Positions 28,155 through 37,825 are shown, counted from the stretch's first letter. The stretch: DNA of 64,000 nt from Megasphaera elsdenii (GCF_020539865.1 NZ_JAJBQV010000004.1:1-64000), one strand, 5' to 3'. The notes: generated by a model from the letters alone, not told the origin. Made by a program: numbers and translations.

Positions 28155-29129
28155 TCAATAAGCGTCGAAAATAGCCTGTATTCTTTCCCGATCTGTCGTG
28201 TGGGCCAAGGCCAGCTGCAAGAGGATTTTCGCCTTCTGCGGCGTCAAGGAATCAGCAGTGACCGTTCCATCATAAGCAGGGACCTGAGTGACCATGCCGC
28301 CCATGGCGCGGGCAGCGCGGACGACGACGAGGCCCTGTTCCATGAAAGGCCGCAAGGCCTGCCAGACCGGTTCAGGCATCTTGCCGTGACCGAGACCGGC
28401 TAGGACGAGTCCCGCCTTCCCTTCTGCCAAGGGGCGTACGTCTTCTGCTGTAAGGCCTACATAAGCATAGACGATGGCGACAGCTGGAAGTTTCTCAGGA
28501 GCTGCCAAGTCAGAAGACCACGTATGCTTGCGCAGAGGCTGCTGGTACAGATATGGCCGGCCATCCTGCATATAGCCCAGGCATCCCATCTGACGGCCTT
28601 TGAAGGTATCGGCATGGGTCGTATCGGTTTTTTCGACGAAACGGGCGCTGTGGACGGTGCTGTTCATGACGATGACAACGCCGTATTTCCCCATTTCCAC
28701 CCAAGAGGCAGCCTGAACGGCTTCCAAGAGATTCAGCGGCCCGTCGGCACTGATAGCCGTCGCCGGCCGCATTGATCCGGTGAGGACGACCGGCTTAATC
28801 GTGTGAACCGCAAGGTTGAGGAAATACGCCGTTTCCTCCATCGTATCCGTGCCATGAGTAATGACGATGCCATCCACCTCTTCCCGGTCGGCGATTTCTT
28901 GGACACGGCTGGCCAGAGACAACCATAAAGCTTCTGTCATGTCCGAACTGTCGATGTTGCAGAACTGCTCGCCCTGTACATCAGCATACTCCGCCAACTG
29001 TGGCACAGCCTCAAGTAATTCATCAATGGACGTCTGGCCGGCGGCATAGCCTGTCAAATCATCGGCAGACGCGGCCTTGCCGGCGATGGTCCCGCCACAG
29101 GCCAGTACATATATCTTCTTTTTTTCCAT
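28155..29129 (-). CDS. L-asparaginase
   Basis: Hydrolyses asparagine to aspartate and ammonia. The 324-residue protein contains both catalytic threonine motifs, ACGGTIAGKA near the N-terminus and ITHGTDTMEETAYFL, plus TGSMRPATAISADGP. No obvious signal peptide, so it is probably cytoplasmic. ATG 29129 is preferred: GGGGAG lies eight bases upstream, whereas the ATG at 29135 is too close. The neighbouring permease gene suggests amino-acid catabolism. Confidence 0.93.
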   Translation of the reverse strand: MEKKKIYVLACGGTIAGKAASADDLTGYAAGQTSIDELLEAVPQLAEYADVQGEQFCNIDSSDMTEALWLSLASRVQEIADREEVDGIVITHGTDTMEETAYFLNLAVHTIKPVVLTGSMRPATAISADGPLNLLEAVQAASWVEMGKYGVVIVMNSTVHSARFVEKTDTTHADTFKGRQMGCLGYMQDGRPYLYQQPLRKHTWSSDLAAPEKLPAVAIVYAYVGLTAEDVRPLAEGKAGLVLAGLGHGKMPEPVWQALRPFMEQGLVVVRAARAMGGMVTQVPAYDGTVTADSLTPQKAKILLQLALAHTTDRERIQAIFDAY

Positions 29130-29236
29130 TCTCATAGCTCCCCTCTGCAATGATGATATGGTTCTACTGTACCACAAAAAAGCCGCTCGCGCTATGGGGA
29201 GGGGCGTGGTTCGTGGCTCGTGGTCCGCAGGGGCAA

Positions 29237-29275
29237 GAAAAAGGCCCGACCAGGGGAGAGGACGGGTCTTTTTCT
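29237..29275 (-). terminator. Terminator after the APC permease gene
   Basis: AAAAAGACCCGTCC..GGTCGGGCCTTTTT on the minus strand, about 20 bases beyond the permease stop. Confidence 0.8.
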
Positions 29276-29293
29276 TTCGATATATAGAATGCG

Positions 29294-30781
29294 TCAGTGT
29301 TCAATAGTAGAATGAGCACCATTGCCGGCTGGCAGTGTACTCGGCGTGTCGTCAGCGGCAGCAGCTTTAGCCGCAGTCAGCGTGCCTTTCTGGGCTTTCG
29401 TAATAATGCTGTGCTTATAGCCATAGCCAAAGTAGATGACCAAACCGATGGCCAGCCATACGATGAAGCGGATCTGCGTAACCGTCGGCAGCATGATGAC
29501 CAAGATACCGCAAAAGAGAATCGACAAAATCGGGACTAACGGTACGCAAGGGCAACGGAACGGACGGACGCGGTCCGGTGCCTTTTTGCGGAGGATGATG
29601 ACCGATGCCGATACGATGATGAAAGCGGCCAAAGTACCGATGTTGACCATTTCAGCGACGATGCCAATAGGAACGAGGCCAGCCAAGATGGACGATACGA
29701 TAGCGACTAATAAGGAACTGCGGACCGGCGTCTTAGTCGTCTTATTGATACGACCGAAGAAGCGCGGCAGCAGGCCGTCGCGGGACATGACGAAGAGGAT
29801 ACGGCTCTGGCCGAGGCACATGACCAAAAGAACCGACGTGAGACCGCAGATAGCGCCGACCGATACGGCAGCAGCCCCCCAATGATAACCGACGAGCTGA
29901 AGCGCATAGGCAACAGGAGCGGCCGTCGTCTTGAACTGCAAGTACGGGACCATGCCAGTCAGGATAGCTGATACGGTGATGTACAAAACCGTACAGATGA
30001 TGAGCGATAAGATGATACCGCGGGGCAAATCTTTCTGCGGGTTCTTGACTTCTTCTGCTGCCGTCGAGACGGCGTCGAAGCCAATATAAGCAAAGAAGAT
30101 GACCGAAGCGCCCGTGAAGACACCCGACCAGCCATAAGGCATGAACGGCGTCCAGTTAGCCGGTTCGACGTGGCTAATGCCGAGGGCGATGAACAGGCCA
30201 ACGACAGCCAGCTTGATGACGACGATGATGTCATTGACCAAGGAGCTCTGGGTAATGCCTTTCATATTAATCAAAGTGATAATCCAGATGATGGCCATAG
30301 CCGGCAGATTGATGAGGCCCCCTTCTTCCGGTGCCGTAATGAATTCTTTCGGCAAGGCCAGGCCCAAGTTTGTCAGGATATTGCCGAAATACCCAGACCA
30401 GCCGATAGAAACGGCACTCAGCGCCAAGGTATATTCCAAAATCAAATCCCAGCCGATGACCCAGGCCCAAAATTCGCCTAAAGCCACGTAACCGTAGGTG
30501 TAAGCACTGCCGGCTACGGGAATCATAGCTGCGAATTCAGAATAACAAAGCGCGGCACAGCCACAGGCCAAGGCTGCGATAACGAAGGAAATGACCAAGG
30601 CCGGCCCAGAAAAATTAGCCGCTGCAATCCCGGTCAGGACGAAGATCCCTGTACCAACGATACAGCCGATGCCCAACATAGTCAGACCGAATGTCCCTAA
30701 GACGCGGTTCATGCCGCCGTCTTGTTTCGTTTCTGATAGAAACTGATTGATGCTTTTCGTGCGGAAAATATTCTTTAACAT
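29294..30781 (-). CDS. Amino acid permease, APC superfamily (cationic amino acid transporter-like)
   Basis: A 495-residue transporter with about twelve membrane helices. The N-terminal MNRVLGTFGLTMLGIGCIVG and GTGIFVLTGIAAANFSGPAL are the substrate-binding TM1 GxG motif of the YfnA/CAT group. FFAYIGFDAVSTAAEEVKNP is the family TM6 region. A histidine-ended hydrophilic tail follows. Its exact substrate is not predictable. The 5' leader contains a promoter and a long terminator hairpin, so expression may be attenuated. Confidence 0.93.
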   Translation of the reverse strand: MLKNIFRTKSINQFLSETKQDGGMNRVLGTFGLTMLGIGCIVGTGIFVLTGIAAANFSGPALVISFVIAALACGCAALCYSEFAAMIPVAGSAYTYGYVALGEFWAWVIGWDLILEYTLALSAVSIGWSGYFGNILTNLGLALPKEFITAPEEGGLINLPAMAIIWIITLINMKGITQSSLVNDIIVVIKLAVVGLFIALGISHVEPANWTPFMPYGWSGVFTGASVIFFAYIGFDAVSTAAEEVKNPQKDLPRGIILSLIICTVLYITVSAILTGMVPYLQFKTTAAPVAYALQLVGYHWGAAAVSVGAICGLTSVLLVMCLGQSRILFVMSRDGLLPRFFGRINKTTKTPVRSSLLVAIVSSILAGLVPIGIVAEMVNIGTLAAFIIVSASVIILRKKAPDRVRPFRCPCVPLVPILSILFCGILVIMLPTVTQIRFIVWLAIGLVIYFGYGYKHSIITKAQKGTLTAAKAAAADDTPSTLPAGNGAHSTIEH

Positions 30782-30833
30782 ACCTATCCCCCCTGTTATA
30801 CATCCCCTGATACATGAATGATAACGATAAAAA

Positions 30834-30918
30834 AATAAGAAACCGCAAGGCCTGGAAAAAAATCATTTCTATCGTAACGATGAATGATTTCTTACGCTCC
30901 GCGTCCTTGCGGTTTCTT
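30834..30918 (-). promoter_or_regulatory. Leader terminator / candidate attenuator upstream of the permease gene
   Basis: On the minus strand, a 14-bp perfect stem (AAGAAACCGCAAGG with CCTTGCGGTTTCTT) encloses an inner hairpin (AAATCATT..AATGATTT) and is followed by ATTTTTTT. It lies between the promoter at 30931-30958 and the start codon, so it must be read through for expression. No T-box, known riboswitch motif or long leader peptide is recognised. Confidence 0.6.
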
Positions 30919-30930
30919 GTTTATACGTAT

Positions 30931-30958
30931 ATTATACTCACTTTTTAAATTTTGTAAA
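30931..30958 (-). promoter_or_regulatory. Promoter of the permease gene
   Basis: TTTACA, 16-bp spacer, TATAAT on the minus strand, upstream of the leader hairpin. Confidence 0.65.
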
Positions 30959-31039
30959 GCACCACACCGTATTTTATTTAATTGTTTTCATGGGAAAAGG
31001 TTTAACTTCTTATTGTTTTTAAGTATTTTTCACATTTTC

Positions 31040-31771
31040 TTAACGGAGTTCTTTCTGCAACCAGTTGACGGCATCGCCCATCATGTTGGTCGTGACGAAA
31101 TGACCGAGGTCATCGTAGACGATGGACTGGGTCTTGACGTCATCGCGCTGGGCCAGTTTTTCCAGATAGAGTTCCTGGGCAGCCCCATCGACGACATCAT
31201 CGGCGCCGCCGCGGAGGGACAAGAGGGACCGGCCGCTGAGACGGTCCATGTGCGTATAGGGATCCATGACAGCGAACTGCATCTGGATGAAGTGGTACGC
31301 CCGGGGCTTTTCAATATGTAAGGAAGCCCGGAAGCGCCGTTCCGATTCATCCCACCAGCCGGAACCGTTCATGACGACAGCCGTCTTGAATTCCTTGAAC
31401 AAGCTCATAGCACCAAGAGCCGTGAAGCCACCCATAGAGTGCCCCATGACGGCAATGGGCGTATCGGGCCAGTTTTCCTGGATATATTCCAGCATGAGCG
31501 GGACTTCTGTCATATTCTGGAAAATCGTCTGCCAGAAATCAGGGTATACGACCTTCGATTCATAGTCCAGCGTACCGCGACGGCCATGGTTGACGGCATC
31601 GGGAATGACGACATCATAGCCATAGGAAGCCAGGATGCGGCCGCGGATGGCCTGGAATTCTTTCTGCGACGACCAGCCATGATAGAATAAGACGACACCT
31701 TTCGCTTTTTCACCGGATGTGATGACCAGTCCGGGGATACCCTTGATACCTACTTCTTTTTCTTGAATCAT
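31040..31771 (-). CDS. Alpha/beta hydrolase (serine esterase-like)
   Basis: A 243-residue alpha/beta hydrolase. VVLFYHGWSSQKEFQ holds the oxyanion-hole region, IAVMGHSMGGFTALGAM the nucleophile Ser, and the C-terminal DLGHFVTT the catalytic His; Asp is likely in LSLRGGADDVVDG. Substrate unknown. ATG 31771 with AGAGG upstream is chosen; the frame is open 26 more codons across the preceding gene's end. It is the last gene of the operon that contains floA. Confidence 0.88.
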   Translation of the reverse strand: MIQEKEVGIKGIPGLVITSGEKAKGVVLFYHGWSSQKEFQAIRGRILASYGYDVVIPDAVNHGRRGTLDYESKVVYPDFWQTIFQNMTEVPLMLEYIQENWPDTPIAVMGHSMGGFTALGAMSLFKEFKTAVVMNGSGWWDESERRFRASLHIEKPRAYHFIQMQFAVMDPYTHMDRLSGRSLLSLRGGADDVVDGAAQELYLEKLAQRDDVKTQSIVYDDLGHFVTTNMMGDAVNWLQKELR

Positions 31772-31787
31772 TTGTGATAAATCCTCT

Positions 31788-32186
31788 CTATTTTTTAATT
31801 GACCGCTGGCGGTGAGCCAACGGTTCCTGCCATATTTCTGACCAAACAAAGCCGGCGTAGAGCTCCTGCGCCTGTGGCGTCAGCTGACTCCAAGCTGCCG
31901 GCCGGACGCGCTGGGGTACAGATACGGGCGACGCCGCAGCCGTTCGGACTGACATAGCAGCCGGCACGCTGGGCGCCTGCGCCGGAGCGGCCGTTTCTGC
32001 CATCGAAGTATCTCTTTCCGCTTCTTCTACGGGTTCTGCCGGAGCCGACGTCTCGGCCGGTGCCGGCTTACGCCGTGGAGGCACGGGAATAGGCCCTTTC
32101 CGTTTGCCATAGTGTCGGCGTCGACGCAAGATATCGGGCAAGGCCGCCATCAAGACAAAGGCTATGATGAGCCACAGCATATCCAT
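31788..32186 (-). CDS. Small membrane-anchored Pro/Ala-rich protein in the floA operon
   Basis: About 132 residues: an N-terminal hydrophobic helix (LWLIIAFVLMAALPDIL), a basic stretch (RRRRHYGKRKGP), a Pro/Ala/Glu-rich linker and a C-terminal conserved-looking helix (QAQELYAGFVWSEIWQEP). I do not recognise the family. AGGTGA precedes ATG 32186, which almost overlaps the floA stop. Possibly a partner of the flotillin. Confidence 0.75.
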   Translation of the reverse strand: MDMLWLIIAFVLMAALPDILRRRRHYGKRKGPIPVPPRRKPAPAETSAPAEPVEEAERDTSMAETAAPAQAPSVPAAMSVRTAAASPVSVPQRVRPAAWSQLTPQAQELYAGFVWSEIWQEPLAHRQRSIKK

Positions 32187-32195
32187 GGACTTCAC

Positions 32196-33236
32196 CTACT
32201 TTCCATCAGAGCCCCGGTCGTCGTGATGACGGTCCTGACCGGTCGGGGCCAACTGAGTCTTAGGGACGCCAGCCTGGGCTACGGCATTCCGCATCTCCGT
32301 ATCGGCCATGATATTCTTCATATTATAATAGTCCATGACGCCTAACTTGCCTTCGCGCAGAGCCTGGGCCAGGGCCAGGGGTACTTCGGCCTGGGCTTCG
32401 ACGACTTTGGCCTGCATTTCCTGGGTATAGGCCTGCATTTCCTGCTCTTTGGCAACGGCCATGGCTCGCCGTTCTTCGGCCTTGGCCTGGGCAATCTGTT
32501 TGTCCGCTTCGGCCTGGTCCGTCTGCAGACGGGCGCCGATGTTGCGGCCTACATCAACGTCGGCAATGTCGATAGACAAGATTTCAAAAGCCGTCCCGGC
32601 GTCGAGGCCTTTGCTGAGAACAGTCTTACTGATTTCGTCAGGATTTTCCAGGACCTGCGAATGGTCCCGTGCCGAGCCGACACTGGTAACGATGCCTTCG
32701 CCGACGCGGGCGATGACCGTCGCTTCACCGGCGCCGCCGACGAGTCGGTCGATGTTGGCACGGACTGTGACCCGGGCCCGGACTTTCAGCTCAATGCCAT
32801 TCTGGGCGACTGCCGAGATGAACGGCGTTTCGATGACTTTCGGATTGACACTCATCTGGACGGCTTCCAGGACGTCGCGGCCAGCCAAGTCAATAGCACA
32901 GGCCCGTTCAAAAGTCAAGGACATCGTCGCCCGATGAGCGGCAATCAAGGCATCGACGACGCGGTCGACGTCACCACCGGCCAGGTAATGGGCTTCCAGC
33001 TGGTTGACATTGACGTCGAGGCCAGCTTTATTGGCCTTGACCAAGGGCAGGATGATTTTAGACGGGATGACCCGGCGCAGGCGCATGCCGATGAGGTTGA
33101 TAATGCCTACGGAGACGCCGGCTGCCATAGCCGAAATCCACAAGCCGAGGGGCACGAAGTGCAGGAACAAGGATACGACGATGACAGCGGCTATGATGAT
33201 GATGATGGGAACGGCTAAAAAGGATATAACAGACAT
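32196..33236 (-). CDS. floA: Flotillin-like protein FloA
   Basis: FloA organises functional membrane microdomains. The 346-residue protein begins with a re-entrant/transmembrane hydrophobic region (about 5-50), continues with the SPFH-like domain ([48 protein letters not shown]) and the coiled-coil tail rich in Ala, Glu and Gln ([20 protein letters not shown]). It lies directly downstream of an NfeD-type protease, the classical pairing of stomatin/flotillin with NfeD. Confidence 0.95.
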   Translation of the reverse strand: MSVISFLAVPIIIIIAAVIVVSLFLHFVPLGLWISAMAAGVSVGIINLIGMRLRRVIPSKIILPLVKANKAGLDVNVNQLEAHYLAGGDVDRVVDALIAAHRATMSLTFERACAIDLAGRDVLEAVQMSVNPKVIETPFISAVAQNGIELKVRARVTVRANIDRLVGGAGEATVIARVGEGIVTSVGSARDHSQVLENPDEISKTVLSKGLDAGTAFEILSIDIADVDVGRNIGARLQTDQAEADKQIAQAKAEERRAMAVAKEQEMQAYTQEMQAKVVEAQAEVPLALAQALREGKLGVMDYYNMKNIMADTEMRNAVAQAGVPKTQLAPTGQDRHHDDRGSDGK

Positions 33237-33250
33237 AAGATACCTCCTTC

Positions 33251-34561
33251 TCAGGGTTTGGGATGGCGTTCCGGTTCCGGTTCGACGACAACGCGGCTTC
33301 CTTCGACTTTGACGACACGGACGATGACATCACGGCCGATGAAAGTCCCATTGGCCACGGCGTCGACTCGTTCTTTGCCGAGGCGGATCGTACCGGATGG
33401 ACGCAGGATTGTAATGGTCTTGCCCCGTTCATAGAGATATTTGCTGTAGTCGGCCTGGGCTGTATATCCCTTTTCTTTCGTCGAACGGTTCTTGAGCGTT
33501 AATTTTTCAAAGAGACGGCTCTTGGGCAGATGCTTGCCGACAATATAAAACAGTATAATGGCCAGGACAGTCCCGCCGGCTAGGATGTAGACGGCTTCAT
33601 ATGTCGCCCCGAGCATAAAGAACAAGCTGCCGAACAAGAAGACGACGCCGGCCAGGCCAAAGATACCGACGCCAGGCGACGCCAGTTCCAGGCCGATGCA
33701 GAGCAGGCCCACGAGAAAAGCAGCGACGATTTTCAGGCCGTCTGCCAATGACTCATTGCCCGACAGGAGCAGCAGCCCGCCGAAGACAAAGGCCGTAGCG
33801 ATACCGGCACCGATACCGGCCATCTTGATTTCTGCCAACAAGGCGGCGATGATCAAAGCGACAAAGAGCGTCCGGACATAGGGATTCTGCAAGATACCCA
33901 TGGCCTCATCGCTCCAGTCCTTATCGACATAGGTCAGGCGCGCATCCCCCATACTGTACAGGGCCAGCGCTTCGGACAGCGTATCCGCTGAACCATCAGA
34001 TACGTTCAATTCCTTGGCCTGGCCGTCGGATAAGGCCAGTACCTTCCCCGGTTCAGCATAATCGGGATAGCCCTGAGATTTGTCAACCATAGCTTCGGCA
34101 ACGCCGGGATTATGGCCGTTCTGGGCAGCTGTCGCGCTGAATTCGGCTTTTAAGGCAGCGATGTTCTTTTCCGTATTGGGGATGGGCTCAGCCGCGCCAA
34201 TGCTACTTCCCGGCGCCATGATGATATGGCGGCACGACAAGGCGATGAGAGCCCCTGCCGACCAGGCCCGCGAGGTGACATAAGCGATGGTCGGGACGTC
34301 AGAAGCCATGAGCATATCGCGAATCTTCAAGGCGCTGTCTACGCGGCCTCCTAAGGTGTTGATGGTAATGACGACAGCTGTATCCCCTTCTTCGGCAGCC
34401 TGGCGCAGACCGCGCTGGATGAAAGCGGCCTGGCTGCCATCAATATCTCCGGAAATGGGAAGGACACGGACGGAATCGGCCTGCACAACAGCAGCCGGTG
34501 CGGCAGCTGCCAGGGAAAAGAACAAGACAGCAGCTGTTATCATGCGTAATAGAAAGGTCAT
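33251..34561 (-). CDS. NfeD-type membrane-bound ClpP-class serine protease
   Basis: A 436-residue protein with an N-terminal signal segment ([18 protein letters not shown]), a ClpP-like protease domain (residues about 25-215; [16 protein letters not shown], the nucleophile in [13 protein letters not shown], and catalytic Lys in [11 protein letters not shown]), several membrane helices (about 230-355), and a C-terminal OB-fold NfeD domain ([19 protein letters not shown]). It is the usual partner of FloA. ATG 34561 with GGTGAGG upstream is preferred over the GTG at 34579. Confidence 0.93.
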   Translation of the reverse strand: MTFLLRMITAAVLFFSLAAAAPAAVVQADSVRVLPISGDIDGSQAAFIQRGLRQAAEEGDTAVVITINTLGGRVDSALKIRDMLMASDVPTIAYVTSRAWSAGALIALSCRHIIMAPGSSIGAAEPIPNTEKNIAALKAEFSATAAQNGHNPGVAEAMVDKSQGYPDYAEPGKVLALSDGQAKELNVSDGSADTLSEALALYSMGDARLTYVDKDWSDEAMGILQNPYVRTLFVALIIAALLAEIKMAGIGAGIATAFVFGGLLLLSGNESLADGLKIVAAFLVGLLCIGLELASPGVGIFGLAGVVFLFGSLFFMLGATYEAVYILAGGTVLAIILFYIVGKHLPKSRLFEKLTLKNRSTKEKGYTAQADYSKYLYERGKTITILRPSGTIRLGKERVDAVANGTFIGRDVIVRVVKVEGSRVVVEPEPERHPKP

Positions 34562-34575
34562 TCCCTCACCTGCTT

Positions 34576-34977
34576 TCACTCACTTTTTTTCGGCGCCTCG
34601 ATACATTGAAAATAACCGGCACGCTGGAGTTTTTCCAATTCTTCTGGTGAAATATTCCGGGCAGCCTGTTTTTCTAGTTCCTCAATCGGCTTGTCTTCAA
34701 TCATATGAATCTTGTCGATGACGGCATCATAGACGGCAGGCGGCTTGTTCGCTTTAATCCAGTCCAGCATGTGGTCGAGCCATTTACGGCATGTCCAGGC
34801 ACCTTCGCCATGGTTGTGGCCACGGAGTATCTGAATCTGAGCCTGTTCCGGAATCTTGGCCAGGAACCAGTTCCATCGTTCCCTGGCTATGAGATAATGA
34901 TAAAGTTCATCGACATCGCGCAAATGTTGTTCCCGAAGTTCCAGGGTATAACGCGACCAAAATAAACTGAGTGTCAT
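34576..34977 (-). CDS. Conserved-looking 133-residue protein of unknown function
   Basis: A soluble, mixed alpha protein (LFWSRYTLELREQHLRDVDE, ARERWNWFLAKIPEQAQIQI, HGEGAWTCRKWLDHMLDW, LQRAGYFQCIEAPKKSE). No signal peptide or known domain. GGAGG precedes ATG 34977 and its stop lies near the NfeD gene start, so it heads the NfeD-FloA operon. The nuclease-like Trp/His pattern is suggestive only; function unknown. Confidence 0.75.
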   Translation of the reverse strand: MTLSLFWSRYTLELREQHLRDVDELYHYLIARERWNWFLAKIPEQAQIQILRGHNHGEGAWTCRKWLDHMLDWIKANKPPAVYDAVIDKIHMIEDKPIEELEKQAARNISPEELEKLQRAGYFQCIEAPKKSE

Positions 34978-35080
34978 ACTGACTACCTCCAAGCAACTAT
35001 ATATACCTAGTTTATCTTAAAATATTCTACACAGAATTGTCAAACTCCTGCTGGTAAAAAGAAAAATCTTTGTATATGTA

Positions 35081-35116
35081 AAAAAAGGCGCTGTCCCATG
35101 AAGACAGCGCCTTTTT
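35081..35116 (-). terminator. Terminator downstream of the transporter/ADH fusion gene
   Basis: AAAAGGCGCTGTC.CCATGAA.GACAGCGCCTTTT, the same hairpin as at 21439. A dispersed repeat lies between it and the stop codon. Confidence 0.85.
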
Positions 35117-35118
35117 CT

Positions 35119-35209
35119 GTAGGGGCGCCACGTGGGGCGCCCGTTCACGAAATCGGGTTCACAAGTATCTTACATATAGCTGGCGGGCTTGCCACATGCG
35201 AGCCCCTAC
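35119..35209. repeat. Composite ~90-bp dispersed repeat, copy B
   Basis: Begins GTAGGGGC, ends GCCCCTAC and aligns over most of its length with 12250-12356, including GGGGCGCCCGTTCACG and GCGAGCCCCTACA. Copy A has one more GTTCACGCAAATCCA unit. Confidence 0.75.
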
Positions 35210-35229
35210 AAGCTACAAACTATCTTTCG

Positions 35230-37812
35230 CTACGAATTAAATGCAGCTTCTAGGGAAGCAGCTCTTTCTTTGATTTCTTCAGTTGCTTCTTCACCGATAT
35301 AGGCTTCGGCCATGTTAGCGATATCGTCTTCATGGACGCCTATGTCAGCAATGCGCAGGTCCAGGTGCAGGGCCTTGGCCAGATAGCAGAGACGAGCTGC
35401 ACAGTCATCAGATGTAAAACCGCCCATCGTGCGAGCCAGTTTACCATAGAGGAAGGGATCCTTCCCTGCTTTAGCATCGATGACGACAGGGACGATAGCT
35501 GCCAAGAGCACTTCGTCAGCCGGGAAGGAGGTCTTGGCGACGGCTTGCGCCAGTCCTTTGGCTACCTGACTGCCCGTTTCTGCAGCGACCATGCTGCCGA
35601 TGACACCGGCTAGGACGACTTTTTCCCAAGCCCCTTTATCGGCATGATTGGTGCAGACAGCGGTCAGCTTATCATTCAAGATGTCGATGGCGTAAAGGGC
35701 CATGGCATCGGTCAGCGGCTGGGCATCGGCTGCCGTATAGGCACTGATGCATTCGCTGAGGGCGGCAAAACCAGAAACAGCCCGTTCTTTCTGGCTCATG
35801 CCAGTCATGCATTCCGGATCGACGATGACCACTTTGGCCAGCAGCGCCTTGTCACAGCTGCCATCGGGCAGGGACGCATCGAAGCAGGCACCGCTATGAT
35901 AGTCCGTCGGTACGAAAGTCAACGGCATGACAGCCTGATTCAAGGCACTGGCAGCGGTGCGGGCAATCATCTTTGCCCCTTCCATGACGGTATTGCTGCC
36001 GATAGCGACGATGAAGTCACTGCCGTCCTTCTTGATTTCGTCGACGGCTGAATTAGCCGTAATATCCAGGGATTTCCCTGTAACATGAGCAAAGCGGGTA
36101 ACAGAAATACCGGCATCATTCAAGCTCTTTTCAACTTCACGGACCAGGTCCCGTCCGTTCGTTGCCGAATCAGTGACGACTAAGGCCTTTGTCCCATAAG
36201 ATTTCAACAGTTCTCCGGCCATGTGACGCTTACCGGCACCGAAGACGACGGACACTGGCATGGAGAAGGAAAAACTGAGTGGCTGCGATACATACGTAAC
36301 AGGCGCATCCGATTCGACATTCTGAAGGGCTGCGGCCATAGCCTGACCAAAAGCCAGGTCGCCTGCTTCTTCGACGGCTTCATTATCCAAGGCGACATCA
36401 ATATGAGTGGCGAACTTGCTGCCATATTTGGCCTTGCAATAGAGGCCAAAGAGGACGCCCAGGATAGACCAGCCGAGGACCATACCCCATTCCTGAGGAA
36501 CCAAGGTAGCCCCGGAACCAGGGACGACATACATGACGACCATGAAGCCCGACATGAGGATAGCCAGCGCCCCGACCAGTTTATAATGACTGACCTTATA
36601 AGGACGAGCCATATCCGGTGCCTTTTTACGAAGGATAACAAAGGAAATAGCGACCATGCAGTATGCGACGCAGCAGCCGAAGTTGCCCGCATCGACGACC
36701 CAGACCAGCATCTTTTTGCCGAAGAACGGCGCGATGATAGACAAGAGGCCGATGAGCAAGAGCGCATGGACAGGCGTCTTATATTTGTCGTGTAATTTGG
36801 CAAAAATCCGCGGAATCATATACGATTCAGCCATAGAGTACATGGCACGGCTGCCGCCGATAAGGAAAGAATTCCAGCTGGTGATGATGCCGCAGAGGCC
36901 GCCGATAATGAGGACCTTAGCCATGATAGAGCTGCCAAAAGCAACCGCCATGGCATCGGCCGTAACCAGGCCGCCGACGCCTTTCATGGCAACGGCAATT
37001 TCTGCATGATTCATGACATAGCCGACGCCGAAGATGATGAGCGCATAGAAGAGAACAGCCAGGACGATGGACAAAATGAGGATCCGGCCGATTTTCTGTA
37101 AAGATACAGAAATTTCTTCCGCTGCCTGCGGGATGACGTCAAAGCCGATGAAATAGAACGGCGTCATAACGGCAACGGCCAGGGTTCCTTTGACCATATC
37201 CGTCGTCGTAGCTCCCATGAACAGCTGGCCTTCGAGGTTCGATACCGTACCCGTAAGGGCCGAAGCTGCGATGAGCAGGATACCGACGCCACCGATGATG
37301 ACCGTCAAGATAGTCTGCAAAATAGCTGCCGTCTTGGTCCCGATGATATTGATGGCCGTAATGAAGACAGAAACCAGAATGGCTACGGCCAGCCAGGAAG
37401 CGTAAATATCGAAACCGGCAACGGTATACAGATAGCCTGCCAGGAAATCAGGATAAATATAAGCTACAATGGTCGGCAGGGCGCAGGCTTCGAAGCAGAC
37501 GACACCGACATACCCTAAGACGATCATCCAGGTACAAATAAAAGAACCCAGCGGCCCCAAGGCCTTATAACTAAAGACGTGTTCGCCACCGCACTGCGGC
37601 ATAGCCGACGTCAGTTCGGCATAGGTCAGGCCGACGAAGAAAATCATGACGCCCCCAATGGCAAACCCCAGCATAGCGCCCAAGACGCCGCCTTGCATGA
37701 TCCAGTCACCTGTCGATACAACCCAGCCCCAGCCTATCATAGCCCCGAAGGCGATGACCAGGACGTCCCAAGCACTCAGGACTTTATCAAAATCAGACTT
37801 TTTTGTCGCCAT
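35230..37812 (-). CDS. Amino acid transporter fused to an iron-ADH-like domain without metal ligands
   Basis: An 860-residue protein in two parts. Residues 1-460 form an APC-superfamily permease with about twelve membrane helices (AFGAMIGWGWVVSTGDWIMQ, SAMPQCGGEHVFSYKALGPL, FDVIPQAAEEISVS, VILRKKAPDMARPYKVSHY). A linker of about 50 residues follows. Residues 515-840 resemble iron-containing alcohol dehydrogenase. Compared with the canonical iron ADH at 57002-58096, the ligands Asp190, His194, His258 and His272 correspond to Ala683, Glu687, Ala751 and Ala765, and GGGS becomes GSNT at 605-608. The domain is therefore probably non-catalytic, perhaps a regulatory cytosolic domain. The start follows the kinase-like gene's stop within its ribosome site (TGAGGGGG). 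Confidence 0.9.
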   Translation of the reverse strand: MATKKSDFDKVLSAWDVLVIAFGAMIGWGWVVSTGDWIMQGGVLGAMLGFAIGGVMIFFVGLTYAELTSAMPQCGGEHVFSYKALGPLGSFICTWMIVLGYVGVVCFEACALPTIVAYIYPDFLAGYLYTVAGFDIYASWLAVAILVSVFITAINIIGTKTAAILQTILTVIIGGVGILLIAASALTGTVSNLEGQLFMGATTTDMVKGTLAVAVMTPFYFIGFDVIPQAAEEISVSLQKIGRILILSIVLAVLFYALIIFGVGYVMNHAEIAVAMKGVGGLVTADAMAVAFGSSIMAKVLIIGGLCGIITSWNSFLIGGSRAMYSMAESYMIPRIFAKLHDKYKTPVHALLLIGLLSIIAPFFGKKMLVWVVDAGNFGCCVAYCMVAISFVILRKKAPDMARPYKVSHYKLVGALAILMSGFMVVMYVVPGSGATLVPQEWGMVLGWSILGVLFGLYCKAKYGSKFATHIDVALDNEAVEEAGDLAFGQAMAAALQNVESDAPVTYVSQPLSFSFSMPVSVVFGAGKRHMAGELLKSYGTKALVVTDSATNGRDLVREVEKSLNDAGISVTRFAHVTGKSLDITANSAVDEIKKDGSDFIVAIGSNTVMEGAKMIARTAASALNQAVMPLTFVPTDYHSGACFDASLPDGSCDKALLAKVVIVDPECMTGMSQKERAVSGFAALSECISAYTAADAQPLTDAMALYAIDILNDKLTAVCTNHADKGAWEKVVLAGVIGSMVAAETGSQVAKGLAQAVAKTSFPADEVLLAAIVPVVIDAKAGKDPFLYGKLARTMGGFTSDDCAARLCYLAKALHLDLRIADIGVHEDDIANMAEAYIGEEATEEIKERAASLEAAFNS

Positions 37813-37825
37813 CTTTCATACCCCC

